64,000 bases of DNA, from contig SAQR01000017.1 of the NCBI GenBank assembly GCA_004020365.1, positions 1-64,000 on the forward strand, in the 5' to 3' direction. Position numbers and translations under genes: made by a program. The stretch's first letter is position 1; each line of letters starts with the position of its first letter. The notes beneath the pieces were generated by a model, which saw nothing but the letters and a program-made list of their open reading frames with translations, had not been told where the DNA came from and did no database searches. The stretch comes from Mesorhizobium sp. (GTDB lineage Bacteria; Pseudomonadota; Alphaproteobacteria; Rhizobiales; Rhizobiaceae). Below, piece by piece: positions 38,352 through 47,628 of the stretch.

Positions 38352-39287
38352 ATGGATTTCAGTTCAGGGCAAGGCTATTTCCTCATCGGCGGCCTCATCC
38401 TGGTCGGTGCCGGGCTGCTGATCCTTTCGCTGATCGTCAATGCTCGTGTGGCGCACAGCGTGCGCCACGACGTGCGCCATCGTGAAAAGCTGCTGGAATA
38501 TTATCGCAACATCTTTTCCCAGCTCGGCGTGATCCTGATCGGAATTGGCGTTTCCCTGTTCATCTTCTTTTTTCAGCAGAATTATCAGGACCAGCGCAAA
38601 CGCGAAACGGAGCTCCAGCTGGTTCTCGCCAAACTGGCCGCGCGCATTGCTCGCGGCACCGCCGTCGTCGAATACCTTGGCGAATTCGATGCGCTGCTGG
38701 ATGATGGCGGGCCCTACATCAGCCCGGAACTCGGTGGAACGAATGCCGCGATCAGCGCACACGGGGCGGAACTCGGCAAGCAGGTCGCCGAGATCCTTCT
38801 GGTTGAGCGCGATGTTGAGGTTCAAGGGTTCGAGATCCTGAACCTGTCGCGCGATTTCGAGGCATCGTTTGTCGTCAACGAACTCGATCCCGCGCTGTGG
38901 TTCAACATCGTCCGGGATGAGAGCGAGATCAAATATGCCACCACTCAGCTCGCCCTCGACTACAAGGACCTGCAGGATGCGATTGGCGGCGAGCCAATCG
39001 CGGTTGCGATCGCAAATCCTGAAAAGGAGGCAAAGATCAAGCAGGAGGTGCTCGACATCTTTTATGATGCCGACCTGTTGCGGCAGCGCAGCCGAAGACT
39101 TCTCGGCCGTGCCTGCTGGCTTTTCAGCCAGGGGCGCAGCTTCGTCAACCTTGGACCGGTCGCCGAGATCGAAGCCGAAGCCAGGTCGCACCAGGAATGG
39201 ATCGACCGGTCGAAACGCTTCCTGACGCAGTTGAAGTCGGGAAGCGGCGATTGCTTCAAATTGCTCCAGTTCAACCCGGCGCCCTGA
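38352..39287 (+). CDS. Membrane-anchored hypothetical protein
   Basis: This 311-residue protein has two N-terminal membrane helices (YFLIGGLILVGAGLLILSLI, about 7-27; LGVILIGIGVSLFIFFF, about 53-70). A large hydrophilic helical domain follows, rich in Glu and Arg (RKRETELQLVLAKLAARIAR, VAIANPEKEAKIKQEVLD). The topology suggests a cytoplasmic C-terminal domain that could oligomerise. No catalytic motif is visible. It stands alone between a small hypothetical gene and the molybdenum hydroxylase operon. The family is not recognised. Confidence 0.65.
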   Translation: MDFSSGQGYFLIGGLILVGAGLLILSLIVNARVAHSVRHDVRHREKLLEYYRNIFSQLGVILIGIGVSLFIFFFQQNYQDQRKRETELQLVLAKLAARIARGTAVVEYLGEFDALLDDGGPYISPELGGTNAAISAHGAELGKQVAEILLVERDVEVQGFEILNLSRDFEASFVVNELDPALWFNIVRDESEIKYATTQLALDYKDLQDAIGGEPIAVAIANPEKEAKIKQEVLDIFYDADLLRQRSRRLLGRACWLFSQGRSFVNLGPVAEIEAEARSHQEWIDRSKRFLTQLKSGSGDCFKLLQFNPAP

Positions 39288-39430
39288 GTTGAGAACGCGC
39301 CGGCAAGAGGCCCGCCCGCCCGCGCGATCCTGCGGCGCCTGGCCTAATCGCTGCTCATGCAGAACCGGATGACCATTCCGATCCAAGGCTCTATAACGGG
39401 CCGACAGAATGCGATGATCAAGGGGAGACG

Positions 39431-40291
39431 ATGCGCTACATACGTCCGCTTTCAATGGAAGATGCCGTTGGCCAGTTGGCCGGTTCGCCTGGCACCGCCG
39501 CCATTCTCGCCGGAGGCAGCGACCTCCTGGTGAGAATGAAAGGCGGCTTTGTCGAGCCCGATCTGATCGTAGACATCAAGGCGATCGACGGACTGGCCGA
39601 GATCAGGCAAACGGCGGAGGGCTTCAGCATCGGTGCCGCGGTCTCCTGCGCCCTGATGGGCGAGAGCGCGGCCTTGAAAAGGGAATGGCCGGGCGTCGTC
39701 GAAGCGGCCAAGCTGATTGGCTCGAAACAGGTGCAGGGTCGCTGCACAATCGTCGGCAATCTTTGCAACGCCTCGCCGGCCGCCGACAGCGTGCCGGCGC
39801 TGGTGGCCGCCGGCGCCAGGGCATTGATTGTCGGGCCAGGAGGCAGGCGCACGGTCGCGGTGGAGGCAGTGCCGACCGGGCCAGGCAAGACGTCGCTCGC
39901 CAAGGGAGAGATCATCGAGGCGATCCTGCTCGACAGGCGCGGGCCGCACTCCGGCGATGCCTATCTGCGTTTTATTCCACGCACGGAAATGGACATCGCC
40001 GTAGTCAGCGCCGGGGTGAACCTGACGCTCGATGAGCAAGGTGTCGTCAAATCGGCCCGCGTGGCGCTGGGCGCCGTGGCGCCGACGGTGCTGCTGGTGG
40101 AAGAGGCCGCCGAGGCCCTGATCGGCAGGAAGCTGGACGAAGCAGCACTTGAGCGGCTCGCCAAGGTCTGCTCGGGGGCCTGCCGCCCGATCGACGACAA
40201 GCGGGGCACCGTCGAGTTCAGAAGAAAAGTTGCGGGTGTGCTGGCCAGGCGGGCCGCCACGACCGCCTATGCGCGTGCAGGAGACAAGTGA
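39431..40291 (+). CDS. Molybdenum hydroxylase FAD subunit (CoxM-like)
   Basis: This 286-residue subunit has the FAD-binding PCMH fold (AAILAGGSDLLVRMKGG near residues 24-40, QGRCTIVGNLCNASPAADSV near 103-122). The C-terminal CO-dehydrogenase flavoprotein domain follows (FIPRTEMDIAVVSAGVNLTL). It passes electrons from the 2Fe-2S clusters to FAD and an acceptor. It is the first gene of a four-gene operon; its stop shares one base with the ATG of the 2Fe-2S subunit gene. The order FAD, FeS, Mo differs from the MSL order of carboxydotrophs. The substrate is unknown. Confidence 0.9.
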   Translation: MRYIRPLSMEDAVGQLAGSPGTAAILAGGSDLLVRMKGGFVEPDLIVDIKAIDGLAEIRQTAEGFSIGAAVSCALMGESAALKREWPGVVEAAKLIGSKQVQGRCTIVGNLCNASPAADSVPALVAAGARALIVGPGGRRTVAVEAVPTGPGKTSLAKGEIIEAILLDRRGPHSGDAYLRFIPRTEMDIAVVSAGVNLTLDEQGVVKSARVALGAVAPTVLLVEEAAEALIGRKLDEAALERLAKVCSGACRPIDDKRGTVEFRRKVAGVLARRAATTAYARAGDK

Positions 40292-40767
40292 TGGCTGGTG
40301 TAGCAGTTTCAACGACAATCAACGGCGACAATGTCGAGTACCTTTGCCAGCCGGACGAGACGCTGCTCGACGTGCTGCGCGACCGCCTCGGGCTGACCGG
40401 CGCCAAGGAAGGCTGCGGCACCGGCGACTGCGGCGCCTGCAGCATCATTCTCGACGACCGGCTGGTGTGCTCGTGCCTGGTGCTTGGCGCGGAGGCCGAA
40501 GGCCGGCGCGTCGAGACCATCGAAGGCATGGCGCATGGCGACAGGCTGCATCCGCTGCAGCAGAAGTTCCTCGAGCACGCAGCGCTGCAGTGCGGCGTCT
40601 GCACGCCGGGCTTCCTGATCGCGGCGAAAGACCTGTTGGCCAAGAACCCCGACCCGACCGAGGAGGAAATCCGCTTCGGCCTGGCTGGGAACCTCTGCCG
40701 CTGCACCGGCTATGACAAGATCGTGCGCGCCGTCCAGGACGCGGCAAGCGTGATGAAGGGAGCCTGA
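40291..40767 (+). CDS. Molybdenum hydroxylase 2Fe-2S subunit (CoxS-like)
   Basis: This 158-residue subunit carries two [2Fe-2S] clusters. The plant-type ferredoxin motif is GCGTGDCGACSIIL with a later CSCL, and the second set is CGVCTPGFLIAAKDLL with NLCRCTGYDKIV. These match xanthine-dehydrogenase-family iron-sulfur subunits in length and spacing. It relays electrons from the molybdenum site to FAD. Its ATG overlaps the stop of the flavin subunit, and its stop is two bases before the large-subunit ATG, so all three are translated together. Confidence 0.93.
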   Translation: MAGVAVSTTINGDNVEYLCQPDETLLDVLRDRLGLTGAKEGCGTGDCGACSIILDDRLVCSCLVLGAEAEGRRVETIEGMAHGDRLHPLQQKFLEHAALQCGVCTPGFLIAAKDLLAKNPDPTEEEIRFGLAGNLCRCTGYDKIVRAVQDAASVMKGA

Positions 40768-40769
40768 CG

Positions 40770-43046
40770 ATGAATTTCGATCCGCGCTATTCCGGACGCA
40801 ATTTCGCCTCCGTCGGCACGCGTCCCATCCGCCCGGACGGAGTCGACAAGGTGACGGGCCGCGCCCGCTATGGCGCGGACTTCAACATGGCCGGCCAGCT
40901 GGTCGGGCGTGTTCTGAGAAGCCCGCACGCGCACGCCACGATCAGGAAGATCGACACCTCGAAGGCGGAGAAGCTCAACGGCGTGAAGGCGGTGATCACC
41001 GCGGCCGACCTGCCCGACCTCACCGATGGCGATGCCGCCCTGTACGACATCCTCGACAACTGCATGGCGCGCAAGAAGGCGCTCTATGACGGCCATGCGG
41101 TGGCCGCGGTCGCCGCGGTCGACGCCCGCACGGCAAGGCAGGCGCTGCAGCTGATCGAGGTCGACTATGAAGTGCTGCCGCATGTGACCGATGTCGACGA
41201 GGCGATGAAGCACTCAGCGCCCGTACTCAACGACACCATCTTCACCGAAGGCCTTGAGCAAAAGCCCGTCAAGCCGTCCAACGTCACCAAACGCAGCCAG
41301 TACGGCCATGGCGACATCCATGAGGGATTTGGCCGGGCCGATTACGTCGTCGAACGTTCCTTCAAGACCGAGCAGACGCACCAGGGCTATATCGAGCCGC
41401 ATGCCTGCGTGGCGAGCGTCAGCTCCGACGGCACCGCCGACCTTTGGGTCTGCACGCAAGGCCATTTCGTCTACCGCCAGCACTGCGCCCAGCTGCTTGG
41501 CATGGAAGCTTCCAAGCTGCGCGTCACCTCGTCGGAGATCGGCGGCGGTTTCGGCGGCAAGACCCACGTCTGGGCCGAGCCGGTGGCGCTGGCGCTGTCG
41601 CGCAAGGCCGGCCGGCCAGTCAAGCTGGTGATGACGCGCGACGAGGTGTTCCGCGCCTCCGGCCCAACCAGTGCCACCTCGATCGACGTCAGGATCGGCG
41701 CCCGCAAGGACGGCACGATCACCGCGGCCGAGGCGACGCTGCGCTATTCCTGCGGCCCCTATGCCGGCATGTGGGCCGAGCTCGGCGCCATGACCGCGTT
41801 CGCCTGTTACAATCTCGCTAACGTCAGGACGGTCGGCTACGAAGTGCTGGTCAACCGGCCGAAGACGGCGGCCTATCGCGCGCCGTCGGCGCCGATGGCG
41901 GCGTTTGCAGTGGAAAGTGCCGTCGACGAACTGGCCAAGGAGATCGGCATGGATCCGGTCGAGTTCCGGATCAGGAACGCCGCCCAGGAAGGCACCCGAT
42001 CGTCCTACGGTCCGGTCTACGGTCCGATCGGCATCGGCCCGACGCTGGAGGCGGCGAAGAACCATCCGCACATGAAGGCGCCACTGGGCGAGAACCAGGG
42101 CCGCGGCATGGCTTGCGGCTTCTGGTTCAACTTCGGCGGCCAGACCTGCACCGACCTCAACATCGGCATGGACGGCTCGGTCTCGCTTGCCGTCGGCACG
42201 GTCGATGTGGGTGGTTCCCGCGCCTCGCTGTCGCTGGTGGCGGCGGAGGAACTAGGCATCGCCTATGAGCAGGTCAAGGCGGTGGTCGCCGACACCTCCA
42301 GCCTCGGCTACAATGACATGACGGACGGCAGCCGCGGCACCTTCTCCTCCTCGATGGCGACGATCTCGGCCGCCCGTAACGCCATCAAGGTCCTGCGCGA
42401 ACGCGCCGCGCAGATGTGGGACATTCCCGTCGACGACGTGGTCTGGGAAAACGGCCACGCCATCGCCAAGGGCGAGAAGTATGGCAACCTGGCGGCGCTG
42501 TCGCTGAAGGAGATCGCGGCCGGGTCAGGAAAAACCGGCGGACCGATCGCCGGCCACAGCGAGCTCGTCGCCGACGGCGCCGGCGTCTCCTTCGCCACCC
42601 ACATCTGCGATATCGAGGTCGACCCGGAGACCGGCGCCACGAAGGTGCTGCGTTACACAGTCGTGCAGGATGCCGGCAAGGCGGTGCACCCGACCTATGT
42701 CGAGGGGCAGTACCAGGGGGGTGCTGCGCAAGGCATCGGCTGGGCGCTCAACGAAGAGTACGTCTACGGCAAGGACGGGCGGCTGCAGAACCCCGGCTTC
42801 CTCGACTACCGCATCCCGGTCTGCTCCGACTTGCCGATGATCGACACGCAGATCCTCGAGATCCCCAATCCCAACCATCCTTACGGGGTGCGCGGCGTCG
42901 GCGAGACCTCGATCGTGCCGCCGCTGGCGGCAATCGCCAATGCGGTGTCGAACGCCGCGGGCGTGCGGATGACGCATATCCCGATGTCGCCGCCGCGGAT
43001 TCTCGCTGCGATCGAGGCCGAACGGGGAGGCCGATGGTCGAAGTAA
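40770..43046 (+). CDS. Molybdenum hydroxylase large subunit, xanthine dehydrogenase family
   Basis: This 758-residue subunit holds the Mo cofactor. It has GGFGGKTHVWAEPVALALS, NRPKTAAYRAPSAPMAAFAV, DGSRGTFSSSMATISAARNA and the catalytic Glu712 in RGVGETSIVPPLAA. The AYRAPS loop lacks the AYxCSFR signature of form I CO dehydrogenase, so CO oxidation is unlikely. Hydroxylation of a purine, aromatic N-heterocycle or aldehyde is more probable. The substrate cannot be told from sequence. It is followed by a MoaD-like gene that starts before its own stop. Confidence 0.9.
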   Translation: MNFDPRYSGRNFASVGTRPIRPDGVDKVTGRARYGADFNMAGQLVGRVLRSPHAHATIRKIDTSKAEKLNGVKAVITAADLPDLTDGDAALYDILDNCMARKKALYDGHAVAAVAAVDARTARQALQLIEVDYEVLPHVTDVDEAMKHSAPVLNDTIFTEGLEQKPVKPSNVTKRSQYGHGDIHEGFGRADYVVERSFKTEQTHQGYIEPHACVASVSSDGTADLWVCTQGHFVYRQHCAQLLGMEASKLRVTSSEIGGGFGGKTHVWAEPVALALSRKAGRPVKLVMTRDEVFRASGPTSATSIDVRIGARKDGTITAAEATLRYSCGPYAGMWAELGAMTAFACYNLANVRTVGYEVLVNRPKTAAYRAPSAPMAAFAVESAVDELAKEIGMDPVEFRIRNAAQEGTRSSYGPVYGPIGIGPTLEAAKNHPHMKAPLGENQGRGMACGFWFNFGGQTCTDLNIGMDGSVSLAVGTVDVGGSRASLSLVAAEELGIAYEQVKAVVADTSSLGYNDMTDGSRGTFSSSMATISAARNAIKVLRERAAQMWDIPVDDVVWENGHAIAKGEKYGNLAALSLKEIAAGSGKTGGPIAGHSELVADGAGVSFATHICDIEVDPETGATKVLRYTVVQDAGKAVHPTYVEGQYQGGAAQGIGWALNEEYVYGKDGRLQNPGFLDYRIPVCSDLPMIDTQILEIPNPNHPYGVRGVGETSIVPPLAAIANAVSNAAGVRMTHIPMSPPRILAAIEAERGGRWSK

Positions 43047-43279
43047 CGCTCTGGGGATCGCTCGGCGCAATCGCCGGAGGCAAGAGCAAGGTCGAGATCG
43101 AGGCGAAGGATATTCGGGAGCTGTTCAGGAAGCTGGCTGAGCAGTATCCCGGCTTCGAACCCTACATCGACCGCGGCATCGCAGTCGCTATCGACGGGAC
43201 GATTTATCGGGATACGTGGTCGAAGGAGCTGCCAAAGGGGGCGGAGATTTTTCTGCTGCCGAGGCTGGCTGGGGGGTGA
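43034..43279 (+). CDS. MoaD/ThiS-like sulfur carrier protein
   Basis: This 81-residue protein has the ubiquitin-like MoaD pattern: VEVTLWGSLGAIAGGKSKVE, IRELFRKLAEQYPGFEPYID, VAIDGTIYR and FLLPRLAGG. It ends in Gly-Gly, the site thiocarboxylated in MoaD and ThiS. It could donate sulfur for the molybdopterin dithiolene or for the terminal Mo=S ligand of the neighbouring enzyme. Its start overlaps the large subunit by 13 bases, which indicates coupled expression. No MoaE or MoeB homologue is adjacent, so it must use partners elsewhere. Confidence 0.85.
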   Translation: MVEVTLWGSLGAIAGGKSKVEIEAKDIRELFRKLAEQYPGFEPYIDRGIAVAIDGTIYRDTWSKELPKGAEIFLLPRLAGG

Positions 43280-43422
43280 GTGGGGCGAGGACGCGCGGTA
43301 TATAGAATGGCAGCCTTGCGCATCTCAGCGTTCCGCCCGAGGGCAGAGGCAACCGAAAGCGGACGCGCTGTTCAGAAATCTACCTCTTGGTTACGGCAAA
43401 ACGAACCACAAGAGCCCATCGA

Positions 43423-44238
43423 CTAGACCGGTCGAACGGCTTCAGCCCAAGACATTCCAAACCAGACGGCCGAGTCCGGCTCCTTGCTCCAATCAATCAG
43501 GGCGTCGAGCGTCGCAGTGACGGATTGGCGAGGCAATCCGATAGCGACGATATCGTCCATCGCTTCATCGATGATGCTCGCAATGTTCCGGACAACTGCC
43601 TCAAAGTCAGGCTCGCCGGCGCATCCGCCAAAAAAGACAAATGTGATACGTCGTGGACGCAAGTCGGCCTGATGCAACAATTGAACAAGGCGACGTCCGA
43701 TGATTGGATCATTGCCGTGTCGGTCGTAGGTTCGCTGATAGGCATGCCATAGTGAGGCAAATCCCGGTGGCTCGGGCCAGAGCCGCAGCCCACCATAGTC
43801 GTCATCTGACAATATCACCCGTCCGCCCGGTCGCACTGCGCCGGCCATGTTGCGAACAAGCAGCAACGGGTCAGGTAGGTGCTCGAGAACGAACCGCGCA
43901 TGAGCAACGTCGAACTGTCCAAGCTCGTTGTCGGTAAGAAGTGGAGCAAGCACGTCACCCTGCCTCATCTCCAGAAATGCCAAATCCCCATCGGCGTCGG
44001 CCTGTCGTAGCGCCTCCGCTATCTGCTCCGGGCTTCGCTCCAAAGCCAAGACCGGAACACCGGTGGCCCGCGCCATCATTCTCGAAAACTGCCCTAACCC
44101 AGCACCGAAATCGACGACCCGCTCGCCAACAACCAGCTGTGCAGCGTCGAGGCATCGTTGATTAAGACGCTTGTTTAAAGCCGTCAGCCGTTGCTGCTCG
44201 GCTTCACTTGATCCAGGCGTATAATGCGATGACGACAT
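43423..44238 (-). CDS. Class I SAM-dependent methyltransferase
   Basis: This 271-residue protein has motif I ERVVDFGAGLGQFSRMMA near residues 40-57. The acidic strand VLALERSP, motif II FDVAHARFVLEHLPDP and the late strand GGRVILSDDDYGGLRLWP complete the Rossmann-like methyltransferase fold. The C-terminal lid (ASLWHAYQRTYDRHGNDPII) resembles UbiE-type enzymes on small molecules. It has no signal peptide. It is convergent with the molybdenum hydroxylase operon and is not obviously linked to it. The substrate is unknown. Confidence 0.86.
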   Translation of the reverse strand: MSSSHYTPGSSEAEQQRLTALNKRLNQRCLDAAQLVVGERVVDFGAGLGQFSRMMARATGVPVLALERSPEQIAEALRQADADGDLAFLEMRQGDVLAPLLTDNELGQFDVAHARFVLEHLPDPLLLVRNMAGAVRPGGRVILSDDDYGGLRLWPEPPGFASLWHAYQRTYDRHGNDPIIGRRLVQLLHQADLRPRRITFVFFGGCAGEPDFEAVVRNIASIIDEAMDDIVAIGLPRQSVTATLDALIDWSKEPDSAVWFGMSWAEAVRPV

Positions 44239-44549
44239 TCACTGCCCCCAGATCGAATGACCATATCAGCTTCGCATAAGGTCGGACGGCATCAAGATCA
44301 GCGGCTGTGAATTGAACCGTGGCGACCCCTGCGCCCGGCACATCAATTACCGCTTTGCGCCCAATGTCGGCCATAGAGATCGACTTCGCAACATCCTCAA
44401 AGCAGACGTTGCCGGGATCACGCAGGAGGTCATGGATTGCGCCGCCCGGGCCGCTACCTGTCGACCGTGCGCTAGGGCGTCATGTGGCAGCAAATCGCAA
44501 GGCTCCTTCGCGATCCGTTTCAAATCCGGCTGATGCCTGACACAGGTGC
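44239..44549. other. Intergenic stretch without a supported gene
   Basis: About 310 bases on which two short plus-strand frames of 73 codons overlap. Neither has a domain or a plausible ribosome site. The part near 44239-44290 should contain the promoter of the methyltransferase. Confidence 0.45.
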
Positions 44550-44987
44550 TCAGACGCGCTGCTCGGTCACGGCGTCCGGAAGGCGGTCGCGGAGGATGAA
44601 GAAGACACGAGCTGGCGGCGATACCGGACGGACACGACCTCCTACGATCACGCCGACGAGTTCACCGTCGTATTTGACCAGGGGAAACTCGGCCGGGATT
44701 TCCCCGATGATCCGCGGTCGTTCGACGATGTAGTGCAGCAGATCCACGTAGGTGCAGACGATTTCCTCGTCGTTGGTCAGTTCGGCGGCCGCGCCCGGCG
44801 CAACGTTCCGGCTCATATGGCTGAGCGCCTCGTCGAGCTGCCCCTCCGTGTTACAGAACAGTCCACGAAGCTGGTGTGTCTGCTCACCCGCCGCGGTCGA
44901 GCCGGGGAGCACCGAACCGCAAATGGCGGCTACCAGGAGCGTCACGCAGCGATCGCGGAGCGACCGGACAAGATCGGTGGCAGACAT
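44550..44987 (-). CDS. Small secreted hypothetical protein
   Basis: This 145-residue protein has an N-terminal signal-like segment (CVTLLVAAICGSVLPGSTAA, about residues 14-33). The mature part contains two cysteines (LRGLFCNTEG, EEIVCTYVD), possibly a disulfide, and ends LRDRLPDAVTEQRV. It is probably exported to the periplasm. It is head to head with a winged-helix/TPR regulator across 183 bases, so that regulator may control it. No function is known to me. Confidence 0.65.
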   Translation of the reverse strand: MSATDLVRSLRDRCVTLLVAAICGSVLPGSTAAGEQTHQLRGLFCNTEGQLDEALSHMSRNVAPGAAAELTNDEEIVCTYVDLLHYIVERPRIIGEIPAEFPLVKYDGELVGVIVGGRVRPVSPPARVFFILRDRLPDAVTEQRV

Positions 44988-45170
44988 CGTTTTTCACCTC
45001 CTGCGCGGTCGTGCTTCGTTGCGACCATCGCACCACGCCTCGTCCGAGTAACGAGCGAGTTCCGATCGTTTGCCGAAATTGCGCCGGCCAGAGCCCTGAA
45101 AGAATGGAGAGCCGTCGGCGAAGACCTGGTGTATGCTCGGCGACGGGATCCGTCACACGTGAGGATCGTC

Positions 45171-46697
45171 ATGGTCAGTTCGCCAGCAACTGCCACCCTT
45201 GTCCTCAACGACAAGGTTGTCGTCGACCTTGAAGGCGAGACGCTCCGTCTTGGCAACGGCGACGCAATCGCCCTCAGGCCGCAGGCCTTTGCGGTCCTTC
45301 GCCACCTCGTCCAGAATGCGAACAGGCTGGTCAGCAAGGCCGAGCTGCGTGAAGCCGTCTGGGGAGGCGCCGCCGTTACCGACGACAGTCTCGTTCAATG
45401 CATCCACGAGATCCGGCGAGCGCTCGGCGACGAACGGCATGCGGTCCTGGCCACCGTCTCGCGGCGGGGCTACCGTCTGTCGCTGGAGCGTGGCGACGAG
45501 AGTGCGCTCGGCGGCCCTTCGATCGCCGTGCTGCCGTTCGCCACCATGAGCGGCGACGAGCCCCATGACTACTTCGCCGATGGCCTGGTCGAGGACATCA
45601 TTACCAACCTCTCGAAGATCCCGGGCCTGTTCGTCATCGCACGCAATTCCTCCTTCGGCTTCAGGGGCAGGGAAACCGATGCGCGCACCATCGCCGCCGA
45701 ACTCCGCGTTCGCTACCTGCTGCAGGGCAGCTTGCGGCAGTCCGGGGGGAGACTGAGGATCAATGCCCAGCTTGTCGACGGCGCATCGGCCACTCATGTC
45801 TGGGCCGACAGGTTCGAGGGCGCGGCAACGGACGTGTTCGATCTCCAGGATCGGTTGACCGAGCAGATCGTGGGCTCGATCGAACCGAGTGTCCGCCGTG
45901 CGGAGATCGAGCGCGCGCGCCGCAAGCGGCCCGGAAGTCTGGATGCGTACGATCTCTACCTTCGGGCCCTGCCGCACGCGCATGCGAACACGCCCGTCGA
46001 GACGGACAAGGCCCTGCAACTGCTGGCGCGCTCGATCGAGCTTCAGCCGGACTATGTCGCTGCGCATAGCTATGCCGCATGGTGTTACGAGCAGCGCTAT
46101 CTCCGCAACGGGTTGGATCCCGCAGACAAGACGGCCGCACTCAACCACGCCGACATTGCGTTAGGCATCAACAGCGACGACCCGCAGGCGATGAGCATCG
46201 GCGCGTTTGTCCGCGCCAACCTCACCCGGGAGTACGACGCCGCCCTCGAGGTGCTCGACCGGGCCCTCGCATTGAACCACAATTCGGCCTTGGCCTTTGG
46301 CTTCAGCGCTTTGGTCAGTGCCCACAGCGAGCGACACCAGCGGGCGGTGGAACATGCGCACAAGGCGCTGCGGCTGAGCCCGATCGACGATCCGCTGAGC
46401 TACCATCCCTACTGCGCCCTCGCCCTGACTCACCTCTTTGCCGGCACCTTCGCCGACGCGGCCAGATACGCCGCTCTGGCGGTTCGGGCCAATCCGGGCT
46501 TCAGCATCCCGTACGCCTATCTGGCGGCCAGCCACGTCGGCCTTGGCAATGTCGAAGAAGCGCACTCTGCGGCACGACGACTGATCGAGGTGGCGCCGAA
46601 TTTCTCGGTCGGCGGCTACGTGCGAACTAACCTGTTTCGGCCGTACTTGATGGACGCGCTGGCAGCGGCCTTGCGAACGGCAGGGCTTCCCGAATGA
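45171..46697 (+). CDS. Winged-helix regulator with TolB-like and TPR domains
   Basis: This 508-residue protein has an OmpR/CadC-type winged-helix DNA-binding domain (residues 15-105, LRPQAFAVLRHLVQNANRLV, VTDDSLVQCIHEIRRALGDE). A TolB-like segment follows (SIAVLPFATMSGDEPHDYFA, LRVRYLLQGSLRQSGGRLRI). A series of TPR repeats then runs from about residue 270 to the end (ALEVLDRALALNHNSALAF, AVEHAHKALRLSPIDDPLSY). This architecture is common in rhizobial transcriptional regulators of unknown signal. The ATG at 45171 opens the winged-helix region; the upstream frame is not coding. Confidence 0.87.
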   Translation: MVSSPATATLVLNDKVVVDLEGETLRLGNGDAIALRPQAFAVLRHLVQNANRLVSKAELREAVWGGAAVTDDSLVQCIHEIRRALGDERHAVLATVSRRGYRLSLERGDESALGGPSIAVLPFATMSGDEPHDYFADGLVEDIITNLSKIPGLFVIARNSSFGFRGRETDARTIAAELRVRYLLQGSLRQSGGRLRINAQLVDGASATHVWADRFEGAATDVFDLQDRLTEQIVGSIEPSVRRAEIERARRKRPGSLDAYDLYLRALPHAHANTPVETDKALQLLARSIELQPDYVAAHSYAAWCYEQRYLRNGLDPADKTAALNHADIALGINSDDPQAMSIGAFVRANLTREYDAALEVLDRALALNHNSALAFGFSALVSAHSERHQRAVEHAHKALRLSPIDDPLSYHPYCALALTHLFAGTFADAARYAALAVRANPGFSIPYAYLAASHVGLGNVEEAHSAARRLIEVAPNFSVGGYVRTNLFRPYLMDALAAALRTAGLPE

Positions 46698-47157
46698 GGC
46701 CACCTGGCGCGGACCGAACCGCGCCAGGTGCTGCGCTGTCACAAGCCGCCGGTCCCCTCCCAGCCTCCTCTCTCAGGCACATTCTCGGCGGTGCGTTCCT
46801 CAAAATCGAAGACGTGTCTACCTTCGCATCGCCCGGCATCGGCGCGCCTATCCCTGGACCGTCGCTCAGGATCAGCCGATGACGACCTCTCGCCGACCCG
46901 TTGTCCGCTTCCGCCGATCCGAACCTCGGAGCTGCCAGTCCGCTCACGGCCCCCTTTCGGACGTTCGGAGGCGATGGCGAACACCTCCCGCACGAGGCCG
47001 AGCAAGAGGCAATCCGAGAAATGGTCGCGTTCCGGGCTCCGGAAAGCCCCTGAGCGACATGGCCGACACTGCGCGCGGGCCGGAATGCGAAAATGGGGCC
47101 ATGGTTCTGATCAGCAAGTTTTGGTAATGAGATCAACGGAAAAACGTGACAGCAGCA
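46698..47157. other. Intergenic stretch without a supported gene
   Basis: About 460 bases with overlapping Arg/Pro-rich open frames on both strands, none with a domain or good start. It may be a remnant, but no parent was recognised. Confidence 0.45.
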
Positions 47158-47628
47158 TCAATTCCGTTCCCAAATCGCTTTCGCGAATTCGCCATACAGA
47201 GGGGCCCACGGACATTTTCCGTAGTGGGAATAGTCTTCCAGGATTTCGGCTCCCGGTCCGATATCATGAAGCGCTAAGCTTTGAAGTTTGGTTGGGTCGT
47301 CGACGGAGTTGGGGGTGAATGAATGGTTGGTGAATTGTGCTCCATCCAGGATCAAAATAAGCCGGTTAAGACCACTCGGGTAGTAGCTATAATGCAAAAT
47401 GGCGTCCAGAAGCCCTTTGACAAGAACGGTACGGGGCAAGGAGTCAATAGCTTCGTATTGATCTCGCTCTATCACCAGCACATCTTGCGAACGCGCCTGC
47501 CACCAAACTGTCCCCTTAGGGATGAGTCGTCTCGCGAACACACCCCAACCATGCAAGGCGCTAGCGCGAACTTCCGTCAGCTCGCTAAAAGGATTATGGG
47601 CAAAAACAAACTCGTTTTGCATCAGCAA
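47158..47628 (-). CDS. SET domain-containing protein
   Basis: This 156-residue protein matches a minimal SET domain: VRASALHGWGVFARRLIPKG, the core FTNHSFTPNS and a final EILEDYSHYGKCPW. These correspond to the SAM-binding start, the NHxxxPN motif and the active-site Tyr region of protein lysine methyltransferases. Bacterial single-domain SET proteins exist and can methylate ribosomal or histone-like proteins. The target here is unknown. A post-SET cysteine triplet is not present. Codon usage appears less GC-rich than neighbouring genes, which hints at transfer but was not measured. Confidence 0.8.
   Translation of the reverse strand: MLMQNEFVFAHNPFSELTEVRASALHGWGVFARRLIPKGTVWWQARSQDVLVIERDQYEAIDSLPRTVLVKGLLDAILHYSYYPSGLNRLILILDGAQFTNHSFTPNSVDDPTKLQSLALHDIGPGAEILEDYSHYGKCPWAPLYGEFAKAIWERN

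Noticed and set aside
40770-43046. Form I carbon monoxide dehydrogenase
   Set aside because: The AYxCSFR active-site loop is absent (AYRAPS instead), so a CO dehydrogenase call is not supported.
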